Part shown: positions 24,281-37,153 of the stretch, piece by piece
How positions within the stretch are numbered: the stretch's first letter is position 1
Layout: each line of letters opens with the position of its first letter
Source of the DNA: Rutstroemia sp. NJR-2017a BVV2
Taxonomy: Eukaryota; Ascomycota; Leotiomycetes; Helotiales; Rutstroemiaceae
DNA: 64,000 nt
Assembly (NCBI GenBank): GCA_002946415.1
Contig: NJPS01000054.1
Coordinates: forward strand, 930,001-994,000
Direction of reading: 5' to 3'
Program-made: the position numbers and the translations under genes
The notes under the pieces: generated by a model
Database searches by the model: none
Seen by the model: the letters and a program-made list of their open reading frames with translations, nothing else
What the model was told of the DNA's origin: nothing

Positions 24281-24751
24281 TGGTGGTTGGAAATATACTC
24301 ATTGCATAGCATTATCCGCGGCGATGTTTGCGACCATCAACTTATATATCCAAATTACAGGAGAAAAATATCATCAAAGCATTGGATCAGGTGCGAGCTT
24401 CGAATACACCTTCGCGCCAATCATACGTTATAGATGTGCTAGCCACAATCCTTCACCACATTATCTGCAGAGGATTTGCCATTAGTCTCATTTATTGCGT
24501 AGTCGTGCTCTCACCGCGAAATATGTTTCGATAATTCTTTCAGACTGCAAAATAGCCAAGCAGCTAAGAAAAAAGTGGCTGATCAACGGCCAATCAAAGA
24601 TCGCTTGATTGTCACTCAGATTGTCACTGATTCACTCCTTTGTTGCAGCCAGCGCAAATGAGGCGCGCGTAGAAGAAATAAAATCTTATGTGCTCCCGTG
24701 TGTGCAATAACTCTCTTTACCAGGCATCTACATGTGTAGAAAAACTTCAAG
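24281..24751. other. Intergenic region, chromate-transporter promoter
   Basis: 471 bp. Contains a CCAAT box (ggCCAATc, about 24589-24593) and two copies of gattgtcact spaced 5 bp apart (about 24608-24632), each a possible factor site. No coding frame is convincing. Confidence 0.35.
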
Positions 24752-26361
24752 ATGAGTGTTCTAACGCCATCAAATCATGATGTTATATCCACAACGAGGA
24801 CGACCAACCGAGCGGATGACGTCGAGCAACAGCAGCAGCCGCCATCAAACAAAGAGGGACCTAGCACATCTTCCACAGAAACAGCTGAGCCATCCGATTC
24901 AGGACTTGAAGACAACTCCAAGGTCCCCAAAATGCCCCTTGCCAAACTCTTCGTCTTCTTCGTCTATAACTTCGGAATCTTTGCCTGGGGCGGCCCCGTC
25001 GCTCAAATCGCGCTCATCAAGCAACGTCTTGTAGTTCAAGATCAATGGATAACCATGGAGCGCTTCCAGCGCGTCTTCGCTGTATATCAGATACTTCCCG
25101 GCCCCGAAGCTGCTGAACTGTGTATGTTTTTCGGATGTTTGTCTGCAGGGAGATTGGGTGGTGTGGTTGCGGGGTTGGGGTTTATCCTGCCTGGGTTTCT
25201 GTTGATGTTGTTGGCTAGTTATCTGTATTCGCTGGCCGGGTTGGGGAATGTTTGGTTCAATGCGTCGTTCAGGGCGTTGCAGCCGGTTGTGGGGGCAATG
25301 GTGAGTAGGGTCTTTAGAAAAGAAGGTGTAATGAAACGAGGCTGGAATTGTTGATAATGAAATAGATCCTCAGAGCTACGCATAAGATTGCGGATCATTC
25401 AGTGCTGAATGCCCAGACGAAGAAGGTGGATGTTTTTCTTGTTGTGGCTGCGTTGTGTACAGCTATTAATAATGCGTTGAGAATCAATATGTAAGTTCTC
25501 GGTTCCTATTCGTTGTCTGATGCTGCGATGCAGTTCTCACAGTCGATAGTTTCATATCCCTGGGCTTCTATGGTATCTGGTACTCGCTCATCGCTCGCCG
25601 CCTATGGATTCCAGCTGCCATCATGTGGATCATGCAGTACGTAGGGTTTGCGCTCTACGTGATTTTTAAAGGATTTCCATCCCCAGTCGCACTCGCTCTA
25701 GGGATAGCCGAGACCCCTTCACTCATCCATCTCTTCGTCCTCGGTCTAGTAGCGGGGTGTCTTTCGTTCGGTGGTGCTTACACTGCTATTCCATTCGTAC
25801 AAGTCGAAGCTGTACTCAAAGGAGGATGGCTATCCCAGAGTGTATTCATAGACTGTATCGCTATCGGGAACATTCTGCCGGCGCCACTTGTTATTTTCGC
25901 CACTTTCGTAGGGTTTCAAGGTGGTCTGAGAGAGGGTGGGATTGGGATGGCATTTGCAGGCGCTGTAGTCATCACGCTGGGGATGTTTCTGCCTTGCTTC
26001 ATATTCACAATTATGGGGCATAGTCTATTAGAGAAACTGGTCAGAAACAAGGTAACGTTGTCTTCTTTTGCAGACACGATGGCTGTACTAACCTTGCCAT
26101 CAGCTTCTATCGACGTTCTTCGATGGATTGTGCGCGTCAGTCATTGGAGTTATCGCCGTGATCGCTGTGCAGATTCTCTATGCAAGTGTGCACAGTCGGC
26201 CCAAAACCATCGATGAATCAGCAAACTCTGGCCTTGCAGCTGTGCTATACATGGTGGCCCTAGCAGTTTTGTATAAGTTCACAAATAAGTGGACTCCAAT
26301 GTTGCTGTTGGCAGCAGCGGCGATAGCGGGGCAGTTCCTCTTTGCTCCACAAGATGTATAA
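24752..26361 (+). CDS. Chromate transporter (CHR family, two-domain form)
   Basis: Membrane carrier of the chromate ion transporter family, which in fungi is thought to move chromate or sulfate-like anions. Four exons join in frame (24752-25300, 25366-25490, 25550-26051, 26104-26361; 1434 nt, 477 residues). A polar Gln/Ser/Thr-rich head of about 65 residues precedes two homologous CHR domains. The first has FGIFAWGGPVAQIALI and YQILPGPEAAELCMFFG; the second has LSFGGAYTAIPFVQ and IGNILPAPLVIFATFVG. The repeated FxxGGxxxxIP and LPGP/LPAP motifs are the family signature. The start ATG lies in a plausible context with no in-frame ATG shortly upstream. It may contribute to chromate sensitivity or resistance; direction of transport cannot be told. 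Confidence 0.9.
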
Positions 26362-29300
26362 TGAACCATTAAGAACCATATTTTTGTCCTAGAAACGGCG
26401 ATCAACTTATTAGCTTCGAAGGTATATGTATAGCTTTGCACTTCCAAGTTATTATCTGCGGAACTTCCAATAGCTGAATTGTGTCAAGCGAATTTGGAAT
26501 CTTCTCATCGTCTCCCGCGAAATGCTTGATACTTCGTCCGTCCATGAGAAATATGTTCTTTTCGCTCCATGCTGAAGAAGTTAAACAACTTTTAGGTTTC
26601 TCTGAATGATAGTGCGGTGCAACTAGGTCTGCCTGTCGGGAGTGCTCGCATCAATACCGGCTCCTCGAAACACTAGAATGCTGGAATAGTGCCGTGCACT
26701 TTGTGAACAGCAATTCACAGTGCTTTCCCTACATTCCAGTACTGCACGACTCCGCTTAGGCTTTGAAACGAAGCAGAATTTCAGCGATAGTTTGGAGACC
26801 AGAATCAGCTGCGGGATACAGAGGCTTGTTCCGCTATGACCACTTGTCTCGGTGTTAGCTTCTTCTGCGAGATCGGTTCCTCACGGCTGTATATCACAGC
26901 TAACTACCGAGTACTGCATTATGGTTGAAGATATGAATGACATGAGAAGAAGCTCTTAGGGTGGAGGTTAGTCAGCGAAATCTGACCGTTGCAATCGTGT
27001 CATCTCTCGCTCCGATTCAATGGCCCACAAATGTGGATCATGCTCTCGGCATTCTCACCACTCCTGCTTCCTTCTTTATGCGACGAGCAATTTGTGATAG
27101 ATCCACTGAGGTCGAGTTGTTCCAGAACCGGTGGCTCATTACCCTGGTATATACTACCATGGGCAACAGAGAAGAAGACGTTCGCGTATCTAGCTAGATA
27201 CTAGGTAGCATGGGCGTCAAAAGAGAAAAGAGGACAACGGAGGTAGAGATAGAATGTAATAATAATTCTTCTCACAATGCGATGCCAATAATCCGGCACC
27301 CTTCCCTTCCAACTTCCACCCAGGAGCATACATCCAGACTCGATAACAAGTTACTATAAGCAGTGAGCACACTGAGATTGGCGGCAAGTCATCCGATCGG
27401 TTCGGCTTAACCAATGGCGGCTCCACTTGGATGACATATGATCCTATGATCCAAGTCAATACGACGGGATGACAATATTGACTCAAGGATTATCTCCTCA
27501 GCTGCACCCATCTTCGTTTCATAGTCGCTACTCTCCCCGGTGTTCAATAACATCTTACAACTTCTCACAGTCCCGCGGGCAATACACAGTGATCGACGTC
27601 TATCCGGCCACAGAATTTATGCTGGGGGAGAACTTGTGACTCCGCTTGTGAACACAGATCTTAGTAGAATCGTTTGCTCAAGTAAGTGGCAAGGTGTTAC
27701 TGTCCGGACACCGTGGTCGGTCTTATTGCGAAACGCATTCAATGGGTTTGCGGGACAGTGCCATAGTCCTCAATGGCAAACTCGCAATGGAGCCTCCGAT
27801 GTAAGACCACCAGGAGCCTTAAAAACCTTCCCCATGCGAAAGCTAAACTTCGGCAACACCTGCATTTATTGACCAAAGGCACCTCCTGTGCCGTCGATAC
27901 AGGGAGCTTATTGGAACGACATCCCGCGATGTAACGCTACCGACGGCACGGAACACCTTGTGGTTGGTCCTTTCAGGCATCTTCCACGGAGGACAGCGGG
28001 GATAACGGTATGTTGCGCACCGAGTCGAGGTTGAAGGGCCTTCCGGGGTAAATTTATTAGACTCCGATTGGAAAAGGATTATATTGTGCTCGGCTTCATT
28101 GGTCAGTGTCTCGGCATATTGGTATTAAGACCTCTGGTTTCGGAAGCAGCTCTGCTGAGCTCACGCCCTCCGGATTTCGACTTGATGGTTTCCCTCCGAG
28201 ATTTGACGAAGTAGGAGCTTGTGGTGTACTGTAAGGGATATACTGGCTTTCGGCGCTATTGGACCTGTTTCTCATTGCCACTGGATCTTCGCTGAAGATG
28301 TTATCTTAATGATCTGTCTCTGTACTTACTTGTCATTCCTGGTGAGCAAACTCAAAGCTCGTAATTTCCCTAGGAGCGAGAGACAGCCTCATCAAAGACG
28401 TTGGCTTGTAAATCCGTGGCAATTGCACACTCAATCTTGTAAGAGAGCAGGTCTGATTGGTAAAGGAGCTCTTTTAATGCATTCTTTCCTTCTCATTTTG
28501 ATCTTCGCAGCACATTGAGTTGTCCGCTTCTCCCATGAAGCAGCAGCCTCGCTGCAGCTCCATAGTAGCATCGAACACATTTTGCTGTGTGTCACTATAT
28601 GACCGAAAGCCGGCATTTCGCCATTGACGACAGTGATTGTTACTTTTGTTTCCAACCTCGATCTTGCTGCTGCGAAAGTGTCGAAATATGGGATAAAGGG
28701 GTAGGAGATTAACGGCTGCTAGAGTAGTTACTCCCATGAAGGGTGTTCGAGCCATTTAGTGGCTGAGTACTGGACCTACAGGCCTGGCCTTACAGGCACA
28801 GTATAAGTCTCATTCTGAAGCAAACTCCGCCATCCTTCCGCAGATAAAAATACAAACAGCTAACTAGCCAACGAAACAATTAAGAACGCCACTAAATCCC
28901 AGACGTGCAACAAAATACAGATAAATAAAGCTATGCATGCATCCAGGAACTAATTCTCGAGACGCCGGTGGTGGATAATAAAACTAATTAAGTTGTTGGG
29001 TCTTTCTGAATGTCTGTGTGCTGTGCTAGGGGTTGTTGTGTGGAGTGCAGCCATTTGGTGCTAGCGAGGAATAGGCTTGTTTGTGCTGTGCTTGTGCTGT
29101 TTTTATTTACACTACTTACCTAACTGTTATATGCAGCTAGGGCTACGGATGTACACCTATTGTATTCCGCATTGTATAATGCAGCACCTCTAAGTTTGCA
29201 AATACACAGCAGGTAGCTGTTTCAACGAGCCAGCCCGTGACTCGCGGGCAACACACATTAGTGCCTGTGCTAGAACTATTTTCCATACACACACTAATAC

Positions 29301-30275
29301 TAGAGAGAACAGCCTGCATGAACAATTAGCTCTAGCGCTCTTAGCTCGCCAGAGGGATGGGATGATAAGTAGCGCTGATAGGGCGGACGAAGCACGATCT
29401 GTCAAATGGGAATGCGAGGCGGTAACCGCGCTGTAGGGATGGAAAACATATATCTAGGGACTCTGGCCGAGGAAGGAAAAGGGTGGTGTTGTGGATGGAA
29501 CTAAGGGTTATTGACGTTAGGACTGGCTTTAGGGAATTGTTTCCTGTATTTCCAGGCAAAGGGGAATTGATGAGTAGATTGTCAATAGATGAAATCAACG
29601 GGCGAGATCAACAACTTCAAAGACGCTGTGCTCTAAAACTTAGCCTGTCCACGTACTTCACAAAACATGAAGCTCTAGTAAAACGCTACAAACGCAAACA
29701 CCAACACCACACCAACACCACGCCTACGAAGTACATCCGTGCCAAGCCTCCTTATCCCTCCAGCCCAGCTAGCACAACACCATCAACTAAAAGCCAACAC
29801 TAGGCCTTCTCTACCTTACCTCGCCATGCGAACTTGTAAGCATTAGATTCCTGCCATCCCCAGAACGTCTAGTCGATGGATCAGAATGGGAAATTGAAAT
29901 CTTTTGTTGCACGTCGACATTTTTAGTCTGGAACCAAGATGCCTCTGGTGTGGGTTGCAGTTGTGGGTGCTATACTTTTGCTATATGTGTGCTTGATAGT
30001 TTGGGGTTAGATGAGATGAGGTGAGGTGAGGCTTGCTGAAGGAGGTTAGGTGAAGATATATACCAAGGTACTTCGGACTTTGCCTGCTTTGAGGAAATGA
30101 TAGGCAAAGGTAGATATTCATGCTCTGGAATTATTATTAACTGTGATGTGAGTCCAGCCTAGCATAGTCATTGTCGCACTTTCGCATCATCCCTCAATCA
30201 ACACCGTTACCGTCGGATTTAGTACCTAATATCATACATAAACTACATTTATACACTCATACTTTCGCGCAAGCC
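26362..30275. other. Gene-poor region
   Basis: About 3.9 kb between convergent genes (CHR plus, MED6 minus). Only short, feature-free frames on both strands were seen; the longest (27540-27872, 28219-28518) show no domains and no compatible exon structure. GT- and GAGGT-rich low-complexity stretches occur near 29010-29110 and 30010-30030. No transposon ends or RNA genes were recognised. Confidence 0.4.
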
Positions 30276-31304
30276 TTATGTGGGACTTACACCGCCACTA
30301 AGAGCACTTTTACTCTTTCTTCTCTTTGGCTTTCCTGTGCCTGGAGTCCTGGGACTTTTCTCTCCGTTTTTCGCCTTTTTCTGTATAGCAATGTCTGTTT
30401 TCAATGGTGTCGGTGCTGCGGCTTTTCCTGCGAGACCGAATCCTGCAGGTTTCGTCGTGGGCGGAACCATGAGCTTCTCCTTTTCTTTTCTGCCCGTAGT
30501 ACTTAGATGGAAATCACCAGGATAGCCAGTGATGGGGTTCTCGTCCATATATTCATCGCCGTATTTAAGTGTGATATTGAGCGAATCTTCAAGAAGATGG
30601 TGGCCAAGTATATTATTTGAAGCGCTGGCCGAGGACTTTTTAGTATCTGCGGGAAGTCCATCAGGCATCGGGGTGTTTTCTTTCGAGATTTGAGTGGTGC
30701 CAGATGTAATAGCCTTCGTGCGAGGGGGTACTGGGGGTAGGTAAGTATGTCCAAGCGATGGAGAGAAATTGGGCAATTCGGAGACTTTGGAAATGGCGTT
30801 GGTGAGAGAAGTCAGAATCGCTAGCTATTTGCAGGTTAGTTTTATCATGCTGGCATGCGAGGAACATCGTACCATTCTGCTGCCAAGAACATCAGATACT
30901 GCTGGAGCCATGTAGATATTCTCTCCAACGACGAAGTACGACGAATGTACAATAATCTCATCGTCCTCTGGCGCTCTCTTTCTTCTAGTCTGTTTTCTGA
31001 TCACCCATACACCAGTTCCAGTACCAGGCGCCATCTCTGCAGGCTCCTGCGCAACTATGAATTCTAGTCCTGACATTGTTTTCAGTCGTCCTTCGAATGC
31101 GGCTCTTGTGGCCAATAGGTAGAACATATTGGGGTTGAACAATGCTTGACTGGTAAGAATTCCATTATTTGATGTTCGATCGTAGAATGGCGATTCGGCG
31201 AAATAATGAAGAATACTGTTATCATGAACGCCTCCATGCGCCGCAAGCCAAGTTGGATCTCGCCATTGTATCTCGTCAAGCGGAGGATCTTGGTGGGTTG
31301 CCAT
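30276..31304 (-). CDS. MED6: Mediator complex subunit 6
   Basis: Head-module subunit of the Mediator coactivator, which links activators to RNA polymerase II in the nucleus. Two exons (31304-30873 and 30824-30276) give 326 residues. The N-terminal Med6 domain is clear: IQWRDPTWLAAHGGVHDNSILHYFAESPFYDRTSNN near residues 10-46, then NPNMFYLLATRAAFEGRLKTMSG and GTGTGVWVIRKQ, and the conserved VGENIYMAPAVSDVLGSRM just before the intron. The C-terminal part is a less conserved Lys/Ser/Pro-rich tail (KPKRRKSKSALSGG) that probably carries a nuclear signal. The ATG at 31304 lies at the expected distance from the domain. Divergently transcribed from the F-box-like gene. Confidence 0.95.
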
Positions 31305-31729
31305 GTCGAGCGTCTAATGTGCCGGATTGAAGAGGCTGAGGTGCGAGCATCAACGAGTGGAATTCTGCGCAGATAATTGAGTTCTCCTAATCGCAATTTC
31401 ACCAGATGCCACGCGACAATATCTGATGTGGTGGGCGAAATCGTTCTTGTCGAAGTAGTCCGCGCAAGGCTGGGAGAGAGGAGAAGGCTCAAAGAACAGT
31501 GCTAGGGCTGATGTGACAAGGGTAAAGCGGACGCTAGCGGAGGATGGGTCGGGGCATCGAAAGCCGAAGCCGAAGCCGAAACTAACGCCATTGATATCAT
31601 CACCAGTGATCACGATTTTTGGAAGCTTCAGAATGAACGACAGCATACTAATTTTACAATACCATCACCAAAACTGCGACTAAGACTACAGTCTATCACA
31701 GAGAGAAGCTGAGATATCTATTCATTACT
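31305..31729. promoter_or_regulatory. Divergent promoter region (MED6 / F-box-like gene)
   Basis: 425 bp between two head-to-head starts. It contains three tandem copies of gccgaa at about 31563-31580, which make a Gly-Phe repeat in a 98-codon minus-strand frame that I regard as non-coding. Confidence 0.4.
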
Positions 31730-32718
31730 ATGAATACATCTAAGAATATCTTGAACAATTTCCCACGCGAATTACGTGATCAGATCTTCTCCTATCTCCT
31801 GGTCTCGCCGTCTGGAGTAGTCAGCTCATATGGTCCAGGTACAGGGAAATTCCTCGCCATTATGTTACCAATAACTTTTATTTACATATAATAGGACCTT
31901 ATCCTGTGAAGTTCCGTCCATGGAGTATACGGACATATTCTATCGACCATGACCTAGAACGGTTAGACCACATGCCTCTCTTCCTAACATGTCGTCAATT
32001 CTTTGATGAGTGTCGGAAGATACTTTGTTCGAGGAATGCTTTACTCATAAATGTTGCTGAAATTGATCGCTATGTTGAGGTCATCCAAACGAGAGAAAGT
32101 ATCTGGAGTCATATAGAACAAGTTATGCTCCAGGCAGCGCATCCAGGGGGAAACCTTATGCCAGGCATATCAATTTCGAAAAAGTGTTTTGGTGGCGCTG
32201 AATCAAAATTTGTTCAATGGTCTCAACATGGATCTTTAAAACAAATCACACTTCTCTTCAACGATTTGTCAATGCTAGGGTTTAATTTCTTGGATGTGCT
32301 GTACATGAGCCAAAGTCTGCACGATCAGGGCACTGAAGTCCTCCCAGGACCCTGGTATCATGGAGTTCTCACACCAAAAAGTTTCAACGACGGTATCTAC
32401 AGCTCGATGCTGGCAGAACTTGGAAGTGCTGCAAGCCTTCTTTCCTTCCTCAAACTAAAGGTTCATATTCATACGAAGGGCATCGCCGACCAACCGTGCC
32501 CCAAACCACACAAGTTTCGAGATTTCGATCCGAATGCCATCATAAGCGGATTGCACAGTCACTTCGGCTCGGAACTATGGGTTGACGACTGGCTCTGTTA
32601 TAAAGATGGAGTTGAACTTGTCAAGGCTTTTAGAGAAGTTCCCGAAGAAAATCGAGGGTATCACTATGATGATAGTAGATGGGATGGGGTGGTAGCAGAA
32701 AGCATCAACATGCAATGA
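31730..32718 (+). CDS. F-box-like / 2EXR-type fungal protein of unknown function
   Basis: Two exons (31730-31838, 31895-32718) give 310 residues in frame. The N-terminus NNFPRELRDQIFSYLL (about residues 8-23) is the short F-box-like helix pattern seen in large fungal families whose members often carry a 2EXR or F-box-like domain. The DHMPLFLTCRQFFDECRKIL segment near 60 fits the second part of that domain. The remainder has no recognisable catalytic motif. Such proteins may be substrate adaptors of SCF ubiquitin ligases, but that role is inferred. The gene is intact: correct splice sites, no internal stop. Divergent from MED6. Confidence 0.65.
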
Positions 32719-33798
32719 TTCTGACGCTTTCGAATGCTTTGAATGCTTCGAATGAATCAGATGCAAAAATGCGGTCGGCTCATCAGTGCCATCGTGGCAC
32801 AGAGCCTAGCAAGATTGTCTGCCTGGCTGGGAAAGACTATACAGACCTATAAGCGTCTTTTAGCGGCGTTGTCGTGCGATACGTCTTTGATAAGAATCTT
32901 AAGCAGGCACGCAGCGGTCTCCCTTTTGGGTTGTCTTGGAAGGGAAACCCACGATTTTGGATTGTCAATCCTAGACAAGTGGTGGATCTATTCTGTAAGT
33001 ACCAAATCTTTCCTCCAGCCCCCTGTGGAATATTTAAAATGATTGTTTGTAATAGTGACTGGGCCCAGAGAAGTACGGAGATAACGCTTACGTTGTTGTC
33101 TGAATGAGATTCAATAGGCTACAGCAGGAGAGACTACATGAAACAAGTACTTGTACGGCATAGGTCTACAGGAAGTGATTCAATAGGATTAGTTTGATCT
33201 ATTTTGTCTCGGTAGTACAGGAGAGTGGCCTAGATTAATGGCCATTGCCACCCATTAGTTGATGAGAATAGACCCAACTAACCAAGCATTGCTACCACCA
33301 TTGTATTCGTGCACCATGTGTGTTTAGGAGAAGTGCAAGGATCTAACAGTAGATCACCTATTTCTAGTCATCTCCATGCTAGCTGCTTATGTTTACCGAA
33401 TTTAAAGGGGATCGTGGTGCGTCAGGGCTTCAATCTGGTCCGATTGAGTGGTTGGACGATAAGAGCGATAAGGAATTTGATAAGTGGGATGATAGAGACT
33501 CATCTTATGTTATTATCAACCCAAAATATTGAAGATACATATCTATCAGCCGCAGCTGACATATGATCTAACTTTCATAGTTCCAGCGGAAATCAGAACA
33601 TAATTCCAAAGCCGCCCAAGCCTACCGTTAAGTGAAATAAGTCCAGAACCAACTGTTGGAACCAACAACCAGCTGACGATCTAGCGGGGTAATCACGCGC
33701 CACGACTACCTCTCTCTTCTTCATCCCACTACTACCTCTCAAAGTCAACAAACCACCGATCTTTCATACTCACCTCCGCAACCTATCCAACCCTCGCA
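32719..33798. other. Intergenic region, oxygenase promoter
   Basis: 1080 bp upstream of the oxygenase gene and downstream of the F-box-like gene. Pyrimidine-rich sequence (33710-33798) directly before the oxygenase start suits a fungal core promoter or 5' UTR. Other frames show nothing recognisable. Confidence 0.4.
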
Positions 33799-35103
33799 AT
33801 GTCCTCCCCTCCCCCCCAAACAACCAAGCTCGAACTCCGTACTGCCTACGGCCCTGTCTACCGAGACGTACTCCCCTACCCACCCCGTGACTGTACCGCC
33901 TCCGAAATCCCCATCATCGACCTAACACCGCTCTCTTCATCCTCTATCATCGAGCGCAAAGCCCTCGCCACCGAAATCCGCGCTGCCGCCGTCGGCACCG
34001 GGTTTTTCTACGTCAAGAATCATGGGATTGCTGCCGAAACCATCGAGAATGCGAGACAGCAAGCATTGAAGTTCTTCCGGGAGCCGTATGAGGTGAAGAA
34101 GAAGATTGATAAGAGTAATTCGCGGTACTTCAATGGGTATATGGGGATGAAGAGCTCGAGGATTAGTCCCGGCGAGAGTGTTGATCTTAAAGAGTCGGTG
34201 TGTGTTACTTTTATATTTTGTTGCTGTTTTTAGTTATGGGAGAGGATGCTGATGATTTTATAGCTGGCTTGGCGCTACGAGCCCCAGTATGATCCAGATC
34301 CCAAACCACTGGATGCAGTGCCCGAAGAAGTGAAGCCATGGATTCGAGGGGAGTCTTTCGTCTGGGAGGGCACGTCTCATCTACCAAACTTTAAAGAAGA
34401 TACTCTTGCGTACTGGGCATCATGCCTAACGCTGGCGCGCAAACTTGTCCGTGTCTTTGCGCTCAGTCTGGATTTACCTGAAGACTACTTTGATAGCCGG
34501 GTGACCTATCCTGGCGCTGATGGGCTTTATAACTATTATCCACCAGTGGGCGAGGAAGAAAAGGCGAATAATAGTGTAGGGCTGGGGAGTCATACTGATT
34601 TGCAGCTGTTCACACTGCTCTGGCAGGATATGATAGGTGGGCTACAGGTACTGAATAAAGATGGTCAGTGGATTAAGGCAGTGCCAGTGGAAGGGACAAT
34701 CGTAGTCAATATTGGAGATTTCATGATGAGGTTATGCAATGACATATATAAGAGTACGGTGCACAGGGTCTATAATCGGGCGACGGTGGAACGAATTTCG
34801 ATGCCGTTCTTCTTTGGTAAGTAGCTTTGAAAGATTCAAAAAAGCAGTGCTAATTTCGATTATGTAGGTCTAAACTTCAACTGCGTTGAGGGTGTTATAC
34901 CTACATGCACAGATGAAAACAATCCGCCCAAATATGAACCAATATCATGTGGAGACTGTAAGTACACCTTACCCTGGCGATTGGGCTTCTTGGAAGCTAA
35001 TAATCATGTAGGGTGCCAGCTGAGGTTCAAGCTCGAAAACGATGAGATGAAGAAGAACACTGCGCAAGCAAAAGCACCGAGCGCTGTCGTCGTTGGAGCT
35101 TAA
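33799..35103 (+). CDS. 2-oxoglutarate/Fe(II)-dependent oxygenase (isopenicillin-N-synthase-like)
   Basis: Cytosolic non-haem iron enzyme oxidising a small molecule with 2-oxoglutarate and O2. Four exons (33799-34197, 34264-34816, 34868-34957, 35012-35103) give 377 residues. The DIOX N-terminal domain (IPIIDLTPL..., GTGFFYVKNHGI) spans about 35-75. The 2OG-FeII core starts near 200. Iron ligands are visible as GLGSHTDLQLFTLL (His and Asp) and STVHRV (distal His). The 2OG-binding Arg lies in the ERISMPFF segment. Fungal enzymes of this group act in secondary metabolism, gibberellin-like chemistry or flavonoid/jasmonate-like modification, and no neighbour points to a biosynthetic cluster, so the substrate is unknown. 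Ends 265 bp from the convergent PAC3 gene. Confidence 0.9.
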
Positions 35104-35367
35104 TCTGATATTCTTACTTCTTTCAGCAGCGTTCTTTCTAGCATATGTCAGGTGGGGTCGCAGAGGTCGTTTTTGGTCGTTAGATGAACATCGCGCTCAT
35201 GCGCATTGGCGCCTGATTTTACTTGCCCACTCTATCTCAGAATATCGTATTTATCCCGAAGCCCATATCCATGCGGTGATATTATTCGTGAAACCATTCA
35301 CTACCAGCGCATCTGCAGCTGCCCGTGGCTGACTTTGTCATAATATGCGTGTTTCCGATCTCTCACC

Positions 35368-35949
35368 TCACAAGACACCAACTATCAACTCCAACAAATC
35401 GAAATACCCCTCCCTTCCCCCTCCTTCGCTTGCACTCTTCTCCAACCCCAACCCAACCATCACCGTCCTCCTCTCCTCCGGATTCTTCTGTAATATCATA
35501 CTCCCAATCTGTGTCGCATACAGATGTCCTATTCGCTCTCTATTTTCGCCTCCTGCCCCGAGCATTGTTTTCGGCGTGAGATGTTCGAGGGGCAGTATCA
35601 TGCCGTTTGCTGAGGGGGACGGAAGAATCGTGTCGTAGGCTGTAGGGGAGGCGGTTGTGAGGGGAAGTGAGATCTTAGAGGTGTGTTAGTGTTTTGAAAT
35701 CAAAGAGAAAACAAGGAGAGCAGGGGCTCATCGAGGAAGGTATCAGAGTGGTGGAATGCATACCCATTGACCCAGCCGTCCACCCTGCGATATGGTAACG
35801 ACGATCTTGTCCGCAAAACTCAGGCAAGAAACATCTGTTTGTATGCCGGAGACGAGACCAGAAACTTGCTTTGATGGGGCAGGGAAAGGATGAGGGTATA
35901 CATTCGTGGGATTGGGTGCTGTTAAGTCCTCTGGCATTGAAGTCGTCAT
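35368..35949 (-). CDS. Proteasome assembly chaperone 3 (PAC3-like)
   Basis: Helps assemble the alpha ring of the 20S proteasome, in a PAC3/PAC4 dimer. Two exons (35949-35764 and 35673-35368) give 163 residues in frame. The PAC3 fold is recognised from VSGIQTDVSCLSFADKIVVTISQ followed by GRLGQW (about residues 35-62). The C-terminal part has LTPKTMLG, ERIGHLYATQIGSMIL and NPEERRTVMVGLGLEK, which match the family closely. The protein ends in a hydrophobic helix (YFDLLELIVGVL). It is about the normal length, and its ATG at 35949 directly precedes the conserved part. Convergent with the oxygenase gene. Confidence 0.85.
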
Positions 35950-37153
35950 TTTGGCTTATCCTAGATACTCTCAGCAAATAATTGAGAAGTCGGAGGTTGG
36001 TTCAGCCTTGTAGCATTGTGGAGTAAGGCTTAGGATAAAGCGTTAGCTTTACTTTCTTTAGGACTAGACTGGATGTAAGGTTAGTGGGGCCAGTGAGATT
36101 CCTCAGCCTTGTAAGTATGGGGATAATTTTCGCAGGGCGTCTAGAGGAAAATGCGTCACACTATTCACGAGCCCGCGATCATGCGCACAAGGTACACGTC
36201 TTGCTATTCAACCTCTTAAACTGCAGACCACAAACATGTTTCAACATGTATCACGATATCCTCTATTTTGGCAACAATGGGGGGCAGGTGGAGGTGGCGC
36301 GGTGGGAGTGCCGGCTTCGAGAGTGGTGCAGGTTAAGGAGACGTTGGAATAAGTCAGTAGGTGAAGTGAGTACATCGTCAAGTGACCGATCAAACGCCTG
36401 GGTTGTTGCATTTACTGGGGTTTCTGAAAATTACAGGAAAAAGCTATGAAGCCATTATGTACAGTACCCAGTGTAAGTCTTACATGTCCATTCAGTCTCT
36501 CCCAGTGGAAGAATCGCGGAGGAAATTTCAAGTCGCAATAATTGTACTACGAATCAAGTTCCTTCCTTTTCCTTTGATATTTTAGATTGTCCTGAAAAGT
36601 AGTACAAGTTTCACTGGGTGTAGCTTCTACTTACTTGCCAGCCAATAACTTCGCTCATTGCTTGAGGCGAAATATACTATTTGTATCATACCGTATCGCA
36701 GGAGTTGTCGCAAGCCACCCCCCTAAAGGCTAAAGCGAACAGGCCTATCAACAACGCTCTTGGTCAATGTCTTCGCCGTTCCACAGCATAAAATAATATC
36801 GACAATATCAGTTTTAGATATGTGGAATTGGATGTAACGGCAAAATCAACCACAGCCTTGGTGTACATATACACAGTCAACCAGAATCCCTTTAAGGCTA
36901 TATATGCAATCTCTATACGAGTACTCATTTGCTGCAACAGCAGTCGGACGATGATGGCAGTAATCCAGGTTTCCAAGTTGAGGGTGTGAAGAGGTTGCTA
37001 TCTATACAGCGCCGCTCAAATGCAGCAGAGCTCACTATATCTATCTACCTTACTGCTTGTCGCAAGAATTATAAATTCCGAAATTCTTGTGAACTCGAAT
37101 CAGGACAATATATTCATTTTTTGGACACTTAGTTTCTTCTTCTACTATACACT
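35950..37153. other. Intergenic region
   Basis: 1.2 kb between the divergent PAC3 gene and the membrane-protein gene. The 121-codon plus frame at 36084-36449 has no family features. Nothing else seen. Confidence 0.4.

Noticed and set aside
31350..31646. 98-codon minus frame with Gly-Phe repeats upstream of MED6
   Set aside because: Caused by a short tandem repeat in the MED6/F-box divergent promoter; no family match.
36084..36449. 121-codon plus-strand frame
   Set aside because: No recognisable motif, odd composition and no splice partners.
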